From Photobacterium jeanii (GTDB lineage: Bacteria > Pseudomonadota > Gammaproteobacteria > Enterobacterales > Vibrionaceae), in assembly GCF_001650345.1 (NCBI RefSeq), contig NZ_LVHF01000012.1, positions 186,001 to 250,000 on the forward strand: a stretch of DNA of 64,000 nucleotides, in the 5' to 3' direction. The position numbers were made by a program, and so were the translations under genes. Numbering within the stretch: the first letter of the stretch is position 1; the number at the start of each line of letters is the position of its first letter. The notes beneath the pieces were generated by a model. The model had not been told where the DNA came from. It saw nothing but the letters and a program-made list of their open reading frames with translations, and did no database searches. This document shows positions 53,996-62,589 of this stretch, one piece after another.

Positions 53996-54877
53996 ATGTT
54001 TTCAATTGAACAAGTTAAAGTATTTGTTGCATCAGCCGAGCTAGGTTCTTTTTCTGCTGCGGCTCGTAGTGTGGGCAAAAGCCACAGCTCGATAAGTATG
54101 GCAATTACAAGCTTGGAAGATGAACTTGGTGTTGAGTTATTTGACCGTAGTACCAAGATGCCAACGTTAACTGAAGACGGTGAGCGCTTTTATGAGCAGT
54201 CATTATTGTTACTTCGTCAGATAGAGCGCATGCATGCCTCGGCACAAAGTTCATTGAATAACGTCGAAAAGAAGCTTCGTATTGGGCTAGGGGAGATGGT
54301 GCCCTTTGCATTAATAGAGAGCTTGTTAGAGAAAACGGCAGATAGCTACCCGCACACTAAACTGGGTGTTTATAGAGGGGAGTATCCTTGGCTGATAGAG
54401 CAATTGCAGCAAGGAGAATTGGATATCGTTATTGCTGCAAATGCTGAGACGGCACCAATAGCAATAGATTTCTATGCAATATTGGAGATCGAGTTTGTGT
54501 GTGTGTGTTCTCCCGATTCCCCTTTGGCTGATATGCCTATTGTCGAAAATGAAGTCTTATTAGCGACTCGTCAGTTAGCTTGTGTAAACATGTTAAATAA
54601 TCCTGTATTGAAAGCATATGCGTCAGTATCGCCAGAAATATGGGAAATGACAGATCAGGACGACATGATTAAGTTGGTTGAACAAGGGGTTGGTTGGGCC
54701 GCAGTACCGAAAGTGATAGCGGAAGAGCGTTTAGCGTTGGGAACGTTAAAGATTTTCAAGCCAGAGTTTAGCCATACTAAGCAAACAATCCTTATTGATA
54801 TGCTTGTGTCATCTTCTCATCAACAAGGGCCTGTTCAACAGTTTTTGATGAAAGAGCTCAAGTCTTTGAATGAGTAG
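53996..54877 (+). CDS. LysR-family regulator 1 of the exported-enzyme module
   Basis: 293 residues. Seen: N-terminal LysR helix-turn-helix (SFSAAARSVGKSHSSISMAITSLEDELGVELFDRS) and a periplasmic-binding-protein-like effector domain (about 90-293, LGEMVPFALIESLLEKTADSYP). It is similar in every part to the second LysR protein of the module. Placed 176 bases divergent from enzyme gene 1, the usual LysR arrangement, so enzyme 1 is its probable target. Effector unknown, perhaps a guanidino compound. Confidence 0.88.
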   Translation: MFSIEQVKVFVASAELGSFSAAARSVGKSHSSISMAITSLEDELGVELFDRSTKMPTLTEDGERFYEQSLLLLRQIERMHASAQSSLNNVEKKLRIGLGEMVPFALIESLLEKTADSYPHTKLGVYRGEYPWLIEQLQQGELDIVIAANAETAPIAIDFYAILEIEFVCVCSPDSPLADMPIVENEVLLATRQLACVNMLNNPVLKAYASVSPEIWEMTDQDDMIKLVEQGVGWAAVPKVIAEERLALGTLKIFKPEFSHTKQTILIDMLVSSSHQQGPVQQFLMKELKSLNE

Positions 54878-54940
54878 CTGGTGCATTAGCTTCACGTATG
54901 AGGTAAAGCGTTGCTCAAAGTAGTGCTTCCAAAGTTCAAA

Positions 54941-54972
54941 TTGAAAAGCCTGCTTTGATGCAGGCTTTTCAA
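54941..54972. terminator. Bidirectional terminator between LysR 1 and the porin-like gene
   Basis: 13-bp arms TTGAAAAGCCTGC / GCAGGCTTTTCAA with a 6-base loop between convergent genes. Confidence 0.88.
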
Positions 54973-55017
54973 GATTACATTTGTAAATTTAGCAATTAAG
55001 TTTCGTTAAGCTCAGCG

Positions 55018-55935
55018 TTAGAACTTGTGCGCTAAGCTAACGAACGCTCTCACACCGTGCATGTGATTAGAACGCGATGGTTCCGTAAACAGTCTGACGC
55101 TCAAACTAGAGTTGATAGCCTTGATTGGTGTACCAAATTCTATTCCAACACCAGTCAGATTTGAGCGATAGTAGCCTAGACGTTCCCCCTTATCGTTATG
55201 ACCAGCATCATTTGTTAAATGACCCACATGGTAAGCGTAACCACCCAAGTTCATACCGTTATCAAATCGATGTTGAAGGGAGCCTTCAATGTAACCGATA
55301 GTGCCTGGCTTCATATCGTGACCACTACGCAAATCCTTTGTTCTGTACTCAATGTTTGAAGCAAAGTTTGCTTGCCAGTTTTTATTGATGTTCCATGTTG
55401 CTTGACCACCTATTTGGTGCACATCGTAGGTTTTGTCTGTATTTGTGTTTCCAGATTTTAAACCCAAGCGAAACGTATAGTTAGCCGCCAGATGCCAATC
55501 GTCACCAACGGTCCAATTTAGTTTGATTGGTGTCACCCAAGGGCTGCGACTGACATCTAACAATTTACCGTTCAAATCTCGGTCTGAACCTCCCGGATAC
55601 AAACCACCAGAGACAAGCGTTGCGCCAAAGCTATATTTACCACCGAGTAGCTCTAAATCGGTATTGTAATGCAGAGTGCCTAAAAGCACCTGTAAACTTA
55701 CATCTCTTGGCACATCCTGACCATTAGCATCAATTCCTTTGATTTTGTAGTTACCATACGTAAGTGCACTTACTAAGCCTTTTCCGGCATATACAGCAGC
55801 ATTAGCCGTTGCGTTAAATCCCGGTTGGTTAGCTGTCATTTCTGGAGCAACATAAGTGTCTGCTAATGTTTGAGCAGTAGCTAATAGCCCGAGTGCAGTC
55901 GTCGCGAGTTGGCGAGTAATTGTTGAACGTAGCAT
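55018..55935 (-). CDS. Outer-membrane beta-barrel, phenol-degradation MetA-like transporter
   Basis: 305 residues. Seen: signal peptide (cleavage near TLADT, about residue 25), repeated amphipathic strands, and a C-terminal FVSLAHKF ending in Phe. Blocks such as LNWTVGDDWHLAANYTFRLGLKSG and GGQATWNINKNWQANFA resemble the MetA-pathway outer-membrane protein family. It is on the same strand as and downstream of enzyme gene 2 (171-base gap with a weak hairpin). I infer uptake of the module's substrate across the outer membrane. Confidence 0.75.
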   Translation of the reverse strand: MLRSTITRQLATTALGLLATAQTLADTYVAPEMTANQPGFNATANAAVYAGKGLVSALTYGNYKIKGIDANGQDVPRDVSLQVLLGTLHYNTDLELLGGKYSFGATLVSGGLYPGGSDRDLNGKLLDVSRSPWVTPIKLNWTVGDDWHLAANYTFRLGLKSGNTNTDKTYDVHQIGGQATWNINKNWQANFASNIEYRTKDLRSGHDMKPGTIGYIEGSLQHRFDNGMNLGGYAYHVGHLTNDAGHNDKGERLGYYRSNLTGVGIEFGTPIKAINSSLSVRLFTEPSRSNHMHGVRAFVSLAHKF

Positions 55936-56062
55936 TTGAAATTGATCCTAAGTGAATTGAGAGTAGGATTGTCAATCAGCTTTAACTCATATCGAAATCA
56001 GTTGATTTCAATTCTTCTGAAAGGTCGTTGGAGTGAGCAGTATTGCTAATGACGATAGAAGT

Positions 56063-56081
56063 GCCCTGCCAATTGCAGGGC
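56063..56081 (-). terminator. Weak hairpin after enzyme 2
   Basis: GCCCTGC-CAATT-GCAGGGC with only ACTTCT following on the reverse strand, so it may be a partial terminator or a processing site between enzyme 2 and the barrel gene. Confidence 0.4.
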
Positions 56082-56106
56082 TGATAGGTTGCTTGCTCGC
56101 TAAGAA

Positions 56107-57249
56107 TTAACCTTCACGGAAAATTGGTTGGGTGTTGCAGCGCAGGGAGCCACCAATTTTACCAACTTCGTAGTAAGGGAAGTCATAGATAGTGAGTTCT
56201 GGTCGTGCTGCTTTGATAGCTTCACGCAGACGTTTTGCTTCAGTTGCCATGACAAGTTCAGTCGGGCTGATGGCGATGAAGTTTGCCAACTTAAGGTGGG
56301 CTTCTTCCGCGGTCATTGGGATCCACTGTTTATTGCGTAGTGGCTCTGGAAGTCCCTCGATACCGCCAACAATGTCTTCTTCAAGGATCACACCCCAGTC
56401 ACCAAACGCGTTCATCAAACAATCTAGATGTTGATGAGGGAACTTGTCTGTTTTGATCTTTATTTCATGTACTTTCCACTCAGGGTAAGCGTTGCGCATC
56501 CACTGGATACCCAGCTCATTGGATGCCTTACCTGAGTTGCCCACATAGATATGACCGTGGTCAATCATGACATCGCCACCCTCAATCAATGGCTCTAGGT
56601 CATGATCGTGGTTGTAGGTGTCTAATGGTTGTGGCATTGACTTGATGTCGGTACCGTTACGCATTAGTTCCATAGTGACATAACGAACAGCGTGTTTGTT
56701 GCGGCCACGTTCTGGTGTCATGAAGGCCGTTTCGAATAAAGTGTTGCCTACAGAAACTTGGCCATCTCGACAATAGGTATCGACATTCATAACACTCATG
56801 TTGTTGTAGTTATTAATCATGTCGTTAGTGTGGTCCGCTGGACGGTGGACAACTATGCCTTTGCTTTCCAGAAAACTCACGACATTTTCGATTTGAGAAT
56901 GTGCCTTTGCAAACCACTCGGGGTTAGCTTCTGAGAAAAGCTTACCACCATGTTTTTTTAGCATGTTAACTGTAGCTTCACCGGCAAAATCCCAGATAGG
57001 GTCATATTCAGGTAGTATCAAGTTATCAACGCGACCAAACAATACTTCACGTAGTTTGCCATCTTCAGAATACACATTGATGCTTTTCATTGGGCCCTGA
57101 TAAGCCGCATTGTTTCCGCTAAAGTCCTTTTTAGCCGTCGCAGCGTTTGCCACACCAGATAAGGCTAAAGCGCCTGTTGAAGCTACACCTGCTACTGCTG
57201 CTGTACTGCCTGCTAGTTTGAAAAAATCGCGACGGTTAAATGATTTCAT
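56107..57249 (-). CDS. Tat-exported guanidino-modifying (amidinotransferase-fold) enzyme 2
   Basis: 380 residues. Seen: Tat signal NRRDFFKLAGSTA with cleavage near GVANAATA (about residue 37), CRDGQ (160-164) aligned to the PRD motif of enzyme 1, EGGD (Asp226), HLDC (His274) and nucleophile Cys371 in GGSLRCNTQPIFRE. Catalytic residues are complete. The substrate-site region differs from enzyme 1 (for example Cys160 in place of Pro), suggesting a different guanidino substrate. Divergent from LysR gene 2. Reaction unknown; transfer or hydrolysis are both possible. Confidence 0.82.
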   Translation of the reverse strand: MKSFNRRDFFKLAGSTAAVAGVASTGALALSGVANAATAKKDFSGNNAAYQGPMKSINVYSEDGKLREVLFGRVDNLILPEYDPIWDFAGEATVNMLKKHGGKLFSEANPEWFAKAHSQIENVVSFLESKGIVVHRPADHTNDMINNYNNMSVMNVDTYCRDGQVSVGNTLFETAFMTPERGRNKHAVRYVTMELMRNGTDIKSMPQPLDTYNHDHDLEPLIEGGDVMIDHGHIYVGNSGKASNELGIQWMRNAYPEWKVHEIKIKTDKFPHQHLDCLMNAFGDWGVILEEDIVGGIEGLPEPLRNKQWIPMTAEEAHLKLANFIAISPTELVMATEAKRLREAIKAARPELTIYDFPYYEVGKIGGSLRCNTQPIFREG

Positions 57250-57301
57250 AATTGCCTCGTTAATCTATCGGTTTTGAAAGTTGTAGTAGGGCTTGCTTGC
57301 C

Positions 57302-57339
57302 TTGAGATAGATAATGCTCTCAATTTAATCTAAGATTAA
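57302..57339. promoter_or_regulatory. Candidate LysR operators in the enzyme 2 / LysR 2 gap
   Basis: TTGAGA-N10-TCTCAA (57302-57323) and a perfect TTAATCT-A-AGATTAA (57325-57339) lie between the divergent start codons. LysR proteins bind interrupted dyads of the T-N11-A type; either may be the recognition site. Confidence 0.5.
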
Positions 57340-57370
57340 GTCAGGAAGTTTCGAAAATTTGGGAAGGTGT

Positions 57371-58264
57371 ATGTATCACTTGGATCAATTAATAGCTTTA
57401 GTTACGGCTGTTGAAGCCGGTTCATTTTCCGCCGCAGGACGCCAATTAGGTAAAGGCCACAGTACGATCAGTACTTCCATCAATAATTTTGAGCTTACTT
57501 TAGATGTTCAATTGTTCGACAGAAGCCAGAAGTACCCAGTGTTGACACCTATTGGGGAGCAAATATACGCACAAGCCAAGTTGATATTGAGACAAAATGA
57601 AAGAATGATGGCGTTCTCTGCGAGTAAAGCAAAATTTGAAGAAGAGTCTTTAGAGATAGGCCTTGATACTATTATGCCCTTCGGGTATTTCGAAGTTGAG
57701 CTGGAAAAGCTAGCAGCCGAATATCCTCATACAGAAATTCATGTATCACGTTCTCGTGGTGATTCGCTGCAACATCAATTGGTATCTGGTGAGCTCGATC
57801 TAGCTATTCAGTTGAACCGAGGTGCAGTAACAGAAAGTGTTGACTTCGTTGATTTACAGCCAGTGATTTTTGATTGTGTTTGTTCTCCCGATTCAGAGTT
57901 AGCCGATATGACGGTGGTTGATAGTGAGACTTTAATGATGACTCGCCAAATCTGTAGTCGCGATATGCTTGAGAATCCTTTGACTGGAATTAAAGCAAAA
58001 TTTTCGAATGAGATATGGACTGCTGCTGATATGCATGACGTCGCAAGAATGGTGGAGCAAGACCTAGGTTGGGCTTATTTGCCAAGAGAAATTACTCAAG
58101 AACGAGTGGCAATGGGGACATTATCCAATTTTATTACAGACTATAATCCTGACAATATTCCTGCCCGTTGTGAAGTCGACTTACTAACTGCTCCAGGTAA
58201 AGTAAATGGTCCTGCATTATCACGTTTTATCGATCTCCTAAGGGGGAAGTCTGTAACCAAGTAA
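57371..58264 (+). CDS. LysR-family regulator 2 of the exported-enzyme module
   Basis: About 297 residues. Seen: LysR helix-turn-helix (SFSAAGRQLGKGHSTISTSINNFELTLDVQLFDRS) and effector domain with the same landmarks as regulator 1 (VCSPDSELADM, EQDLGWAYLPREITQERVAMGTL). The two are clearly paralogues. ATG 57371 is preceded by GGGAAGG; an in-frame TTG at 57359 is less likely. It is divergent from enzyme gene 2 across a region with two dyads. Confidence 0.88.
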   Translation: MYHLDQLIALVTAVEAGSFSAAGRQLGKGHSTISTSINNFELTLDVQLFDRSQKYPVLTPIGEQIYAQAKLILRQNERMMAFSASKAKFEEESLEIGLDTIMPFGYFEVELEKLAAEYPHTEIHVSRSRGDSLQHQLVSGELDLAIQLNRGAVTESVDFVDLQPVIFDCVCSPDSELADMTVVDSETLMMTRQICSRDMLENPLTGIKAKFSNEIWTAADMHDVARMVEQDLGWAYLPREITQERVAMGTLSNFITDYNPDNIPARCEVDLLTAPGKVNGPALSRFIDLLRGKSVTK

Positions 58265-58351
58265 CGACATTAAAAGGGCTAAATATAGCTTGGTTAATGA
58301 TATTAACGCATTGTGATTTTTAAATTGCTATCCCATATTTATCCAAGGCAA

Positions 58352-58393
58352 AGTCACGAGAGTGCCACTAGCTAGTGTGCTCTTATCGTGACT
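58352..58393. repeat. Palindromic repeat, copy 2, at the right edge of the Tat module
   Basis: Outer arms AGTCACGA / TCGTGACT and a perfect inner CACTAGCTAGTG. The segment 58364-58401 is 37/38 identical and in the same orientation as 50779-50816. It lies about 90 bases past LysR 2. Confidence 0.75.
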
Positions 58394-58426
58394 CTCTGGT
58401 TGATGTGTTTGGCGGAGTGTCTTCGC

Positions 58427-59257
58427 TTATTGTGAACTACCAGTTTCAGCCTCAGCTTCTTGATCTAACTGGGTAAAAAGTTGTTCAGCCGTCATATTAT
58501 GGCTGTGTTTTGCTATTAGCGTGATCCATGCGGTTAACTGGCGGTAATGTTCATATTCACAGGCGGTGTCGCGTTCTTCTTCTAATTGCTCTTTGGTGAA
58601 GTTGTCGCGGAAGGCATCGATATCAGAGCCAAAAACTAGACATTGAATTGCGTAGTAACGTTGAGCGTCTAGACTATGCTCATCCCAAAAATGTCCTTCA
58701 TCGAGTGATTCATTTTGCTCATCGGCAATAGCAAACCAGTCAGCGGCACTAATCGCTATTTCAGCGCCATCATCGTTAAAGTAGAGAAGTAGTATTGTTG
58801 CGAGATTATCAACTGCATCTTCTTCCTTGCCTAAAGTGATGATCTGGTAATTGTGTAAATAGGCGTGGCCATATTCATGAAACAAAATGAATTGAATTGC
58901 ATCAAGTGTGGCTTGTAATGCAGTGCGTCCGGTTTTGTCGTAATTGTCGTCATCAAATAGCGTGAATGTTTCGCCAGCAAAATGGTAAGGCATCTGAATG
59001 GTATTGGTTTCTGGGTCGAATAAAGGCCCATCAATATTATCAGCCCACTGTAATGTGACATCTTGTTTTATCGGAGCAAGGTAATTGGCAAACTCTATAA
59101 AGTCTTGTGAGAGTGTTTTTATATCATTAAGGAAAAATTCGGGAATATCACTCTCTGTTTTTTCAAATTTAAGCGCGATTTTTGCTTGGGCTGAGAAACT
59201 GAAACTAAGTAAAAATATAATGAAATAGGAACTTAGGGTAGTGTGAATCCATTTCAT
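58427..59257 (-). CDS. DUF4344 putative zinc metallopeptidase, exported
   Basis: 276 residues. Seen: signal peptide (MKWIHTTLSSYFIIFLLSFSFSAQA, cleavage near 26), zinc-protease motif HEYGHAYLHNY (HExxH, around residue 137), and a downstream acidic region with ADWFAIADEQ and DEHSLDAQRYY that may supply the third ligand, as in DUF4344 proteins. Periplasmic or secreted location expected. Substrate unknown. Monocistronic just outside the right repeat of the Tat module. Confidence 0.78.
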   Translation of the reverse strand: MKWIHTTLSSYFIIFLLSFSFSAQAKIALKFEKTESDIPEFFLNDIKTLSQDFIEFANYLAPIKQDVTLQWADNIDGPLFDPETNTIQMPYHFAGETFTLFDDDNYDKTGRTALQATLDAIQFILFHEYGHAYLHNYQIITLGKEEDAVDNLATILLLYFNDDGAEIAISAADWFAIADEQNESLDEGHFWDEHSLDAQRYYAIQCLVFGSDIDAFRDNFTKEQLEEERDTACEYEHYRQLTAWITLIAKHSHNMTAEQLFTQLDQEAEAETGSSQ

Positions 59258-59639
59258 AAATTGTCCTTTTATTTTTTACCAGATTAATGATCAAGCTGAA
59301 AGTTAGCCAATTCAGTATTACAAAACCTGACTCTCAATTCGAGTTGAGCGCTAGGATGAATTTGAGCTAGGTCTCATTTTTGATGGTTTTTGCCTTCAGA
59401 AACTTACATGCATCATTATGAAACTAGTGTGTATGAACACATGGCTGATAAAATAGTCAAAAATCAGGATAAATCTTATATCTGCCTAAATTTGCGGATT
59501 GCTGTGTGAGCAGTTACTTACGCTAGTATAAATTTACATCTATATGCCAGGTGCCTTCTAGTTATGTGGTTTGCTTTCATTTTACTAGCTTGGTCACACA
59601 CATATTTGCAAAGTAGGCAGTAATGAATCGAGTGTGACA
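59258..59639. other. Divergent promoter region
   Basis: About 380 bases between the metallopeptidase and the diguanylate cyclase. A dyad CTCAA-TTCGAG-TTGAG is near 59333-59348. No ORF or terminator found. Confidence 0.4.
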
Positions 59640-61520
59640 ATGTCAATGGATATAAAGCCGAAGCATCTGATTAAGATTATTTTCCCCTTAATTGCTGTGA
59701 TTTTCTTATCGTTAATCTATGTGGGTTATACGGATTTAAAATCGAGCAAAGAAGATGCGTATGAACAGGCTAGGACGAATATTAAAGTTGCTAGGGAATA
59801 TTTGGAGTTGCATTTTAATGCAGCAGAGAACCAGCTTTTTTTGCTGAATGAATTGCTTAATAAACGTTTTTCAATTGCTGATTTTTTAGCTTCTGCCCAA
59901 CATGTTGTTGATCAACAGCCTAAGTTTTCTGAAATTGGTTTATATACGGGTGGTAATTATTACGCTACGAATGGTGTCACCGTAACTGAGGCTACTGAAC
60001 GGGTAAAAACACGACCTTGGTTTCAGGTATCGAGAGAAGCGGGGGAAACTTACCTTTCACCTATTTATATGAGTCGTTCGACCAAAAAGTGGAGCGTTAC
60101 CTTAGTAAAAGTGGCACGTTCATATGAAGGGCGTTTAGTGCATGTACTGTTAGAGATGGATGCCACGGGCTTATATCAACAACTTTCTCTTTTAAAGACT
60201 TTAGAGCATGGCTATTTATATGCGGTAGATCTTAGTAATCGACAAGTTGTGATGCACCCTGATGAACGGCGGATTGCGACACCTTCAGTTAGTGTATCTC
60301 CTGAATTAATTGAAAAGATTCGGTCTGGGCAGCTCAAAGGTACGATTGATAATTACATGTATCAAATGCAATGGAAGTTCAGTGTCTATGATGCTGATAA
60401 CCCATTTGGTTGGGTGCTATTATCCGGGACGATTAAACAAGATATTACCGCAAAAGCGTTTAACCTAGGAGCGGTCGGCTTAGCCTTAGTCGCGATTATT
60501 GCCATTATGGTGATTGTTAGATTTACTTCGATGTTGATCCACAATAACGGGCGCAACCTAATAGAAGTAAACGAGCTATCTGAATTGAATCAGCAGCTTA
60601 CCAAGATGATTCACGGATTGTTGCCCTGTAATCAAGTAATGCTGTTTGTTTACGATGAAGTAGCAAATGAGTTTGTTGACGTGACTTGTAATCACCATTT
60701 TAGTTATGTTGATGTGGCAAGCTATCTTCCTGTAACTAAGCACCGTAGTATGCGAGTGAATAAGCACGACCCTTATGATGTGATTGCTCGTACTATTGCA
60801 CCTCACCAAAATGTGATTCGAGTACCTCTAACCAAACAGCAGCATGTGCAAGGCATCATTTATATTTTAGGTGCCACCGCAAAAACACCTTGGGTCGTTA
60901 ATATTTATCGTAATTATGCGCAGGGTGCGCTTAACCATGTTTTGCTCCGTCAGCAGATCCAGAATAAGGATCAGATGACGGGGCTCATGAACAAAAATTA
61001 TTTACGGATACAACTTCAGCAAACCTTACAATGCGAACGCAAAAACTACTATCTTGCGATGATGGATATCGATGATTTTAAAATGATCAATGATGGGTTA
61101 GGGCATTTGTTTGGTGATGAAGTGATCATGACGGTTGCTGAAAAACTTAAACGTTTTTTGCCGCAAAATTCTACGGCTGCGCGTTATGGTGGTGATGAGT
61201 TTTCTATTATGTTCCAAGCTGATTCGTTTGCGGATGCCAAAGCCAAGCTATCAGTGCTGCGAGATAGAATTAGCCTTCATCGCGTGAGTTATGAAAACAA
61301 GGAATGTCAATTTACTATGAGCATTGGCTGTGCTCCGGTTACTGGAGATTTAGATAGTGTCATTTCGGCAGCCGATACCGCGTTATATGAGGCGAAAGGT
61401 AAGAAACGACCGAAAGTGTGCAAGCACGATATGTTGGATGGTCCTTGTCAGTTTTATGAGCCAAAGGACGGTTCTGATCCGCAGATGTTGTGTACAGGTA
61501 AAAATAGTATCGTTGCTTAA
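59640..61520 (+). CDS. Cache-domain diguanylate cyclase
   Basis: About 626 residues. Seen: TM1 (about 10-30), periplasmic double-Cache sensor (about 35-265, RPWFQVSREAGETYLSPIYMS-like signature), TM2 (about 272-295), a GAF-like cytoplasmic segment, then GGDEF domain with the intact active site RYGGDEF. No RxxD inhibitory site is visible before GGDEF, so product inhibition may be absent. A C-terminal extension has three to four Cys (VCKHDMLDGPCQFY...LCTG), possibly metal or redox sensing. Makes cyclic di-GMP. Start could be GTG 59634, ATG 59640 or ATG 59646. Confidence 0.88.
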   Translation: MSMDIKPKHLIKIIFPLIAVIFLSLIYVGYTDLKSSKEDAYEQARTNIKVAREYLELHFNAAENQLFLLNELLNKRFSIADFLASAQHVVDQQPKFSEIGLYTGGNYYATNGVTVTEATERVKTRPWFQVSREAGETYLSPIYMSRSTKKWSVTLVKVARSYEGRLVHVLLEMDATGLYQQLSLLKTLEHGYLYAVDLSNRQVVMHPDERRIATPSVSVSPELIEKIRSGQLKGTIDNYMYQMQWKFSVYDADNPFGWVLLSGTIKQDITAKAFNLGAVGLALVAIIAIMVIVRFTSMLIHNNGRNLIEVNELSELNQQLTKMIHGLLPCNQVMLFVYDEVANEFVDVTCNHHFSYVDVASYLPVTKHRSMRVNKHDPYDVIARTIAPHQNVIRVPLTKQQHVQGIIYILGATAKTPWVVNIYRNYAQGALNHVLLRQQIQNKDQMTGLMNKNYLRIQLQQTLQCERKNYYLAMMDIDDFKMINDGLGHLFGDEVIMTVAEKLKRFLPQNSTAARYGGDEFSIMFQADSFADAKAKLSVLRDRISLHRVSYENKECQFTMSIGCAPVTGDLDSVISAADTALYEAKGKKRPKVCKHDMLDGPCQFYEPKDGSDPQMLCTGKNSIVA

Positions 61521-61622
61521 TAAAGCTAGGCGACGGGGTAAAACAAGCGCCTTTAGTATAAAGGCGTTTGTTAACTTACTCTACGCAATGCATGACTATG
61601 TAATTTGCAGTTCGCTTATTTT

Positions 61623-62249
61623 TTACAATGCAGGAATAAGTACAGACTTAGGTTTTTTTACAAGCGTTGGTTCTAAATACGTGCCAAGGTAAGCTTTGGC
61701 TGCACGTTTGGCTTCGTTTGCCATGCTGGTGGTAATAAAACCGTACTTCATTTGTGATAGGGTGAAAATGACATCCACAATCTCAATCCAAATATAGAAA
61801 ATATCGGATTGGTTATTTATCTGCGGTAACTCGAAGAAGTGATCCAAAATGGCATAGATTTTAGCGGAGAGGATCATGTCATTGTTGCGATCTTTTTGTT
61901 TGATTGCCGCTGACGTTTTACCTGAGATAATCAGCTCTCGTGCGGGTTTTTCTTGCTCATAGAAGAGAATACAACGATCAATTAAGGTATCGACAATATC
62001 TTGCCAGCCATCAATTTCCTCATACTGAGGCACTTCAGAAAGTAGCTCTAAGATCTGCTGACCGTACTCACTTGCTACTTCTGCGTAAATATCGTCGATA
62101 TTAGCGTAGAAGTGGTATGCCGAACTCTTTGGTACGTCTGCACGCTGTGCGATGTCGGCAAAAGTCACTTCGGAAATATCCATTTCAGTAAGCAGCTCAC
62201 GTGTTGCCGCTTTTAACTCTGCTCTACGCTTAATGCCCCTAGCTTGCAT
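61623..62249 (-). CDS. TetR/AcrR-family regulator
   Basis: About 208 residues. Seen: TetR helix-turn-helix (ELLTEMDISEVTFADIAQRADVPKSSAYHFYANIDDIYAEVASEYG) and a helical ligand/dimer domain. AAGGA five bases before ATG 62249 is preferred to an in-frame ATG at 62297. Divergent from the peptide transporter, 340 bases apart, but the type of ligand cannot be deduced. Confidence 0.85.
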   Translation of the reverse strand: MQARGIKRRAELKAATRELLTEMDISEVTFADIAQRADVPKSSAYHFYANIDDIYAEVASEYGQQILELLSEVPQYEEIDGWQDIVDTLIDRCILFYEQEKPARELIISGKTSAAIKQKDRNNDMILSAKIYAILDHFFELPQINNQSDIFYIWIEIVDVIFTLSQMKYGFITTSMANEAKRAAKAYLGTYLEPTLVKKPKSVLIPAL

Positions 62250-62297
62250 ATGCTTCCTTACAACTTTTTTTCGTATTGGGGGGAGACTATAACGCAA

Positions 62298-62589
62298 TCC
62301 GTAACATGTTGCTAACTTGTTGTTTATTAGTCTGCTTTATCATCTTTTGAGTCAATTTTTACTCAAGTTAATTTGGTGGGTTTGGATGTTTAACCAGATT
62401 GAGTACGTAATATTTATACGGTGAACCCTTAATTTAAGTTGTTGATTTTAAATTGTGCAACCAAATTTCTATGAATGAGATTCTTGTCACACGTAATATT
62501 TAGAAACAACCACATTAATCACTTTATTTATTTCCTATAGGAGGTTAAATTGCCGCTCAAATTATAAAGAGCTAGGGATTATTACCGTA
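62298..62589 (+). promoter_or_regulatory. Upstream region of the DtpA-type transporter
   Basis: A perfect ribosome-binding site AGGAGG (62539-62544) lies 45 bases before the transporter start and instead precedes a five-codon TTG ORF (62550-62567, encoding M-P-L-K-L). The transporter's own start has only a distant AGGG. The mini-ORF may be a leader or could re-initiate translation. Confidence 0.35.
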
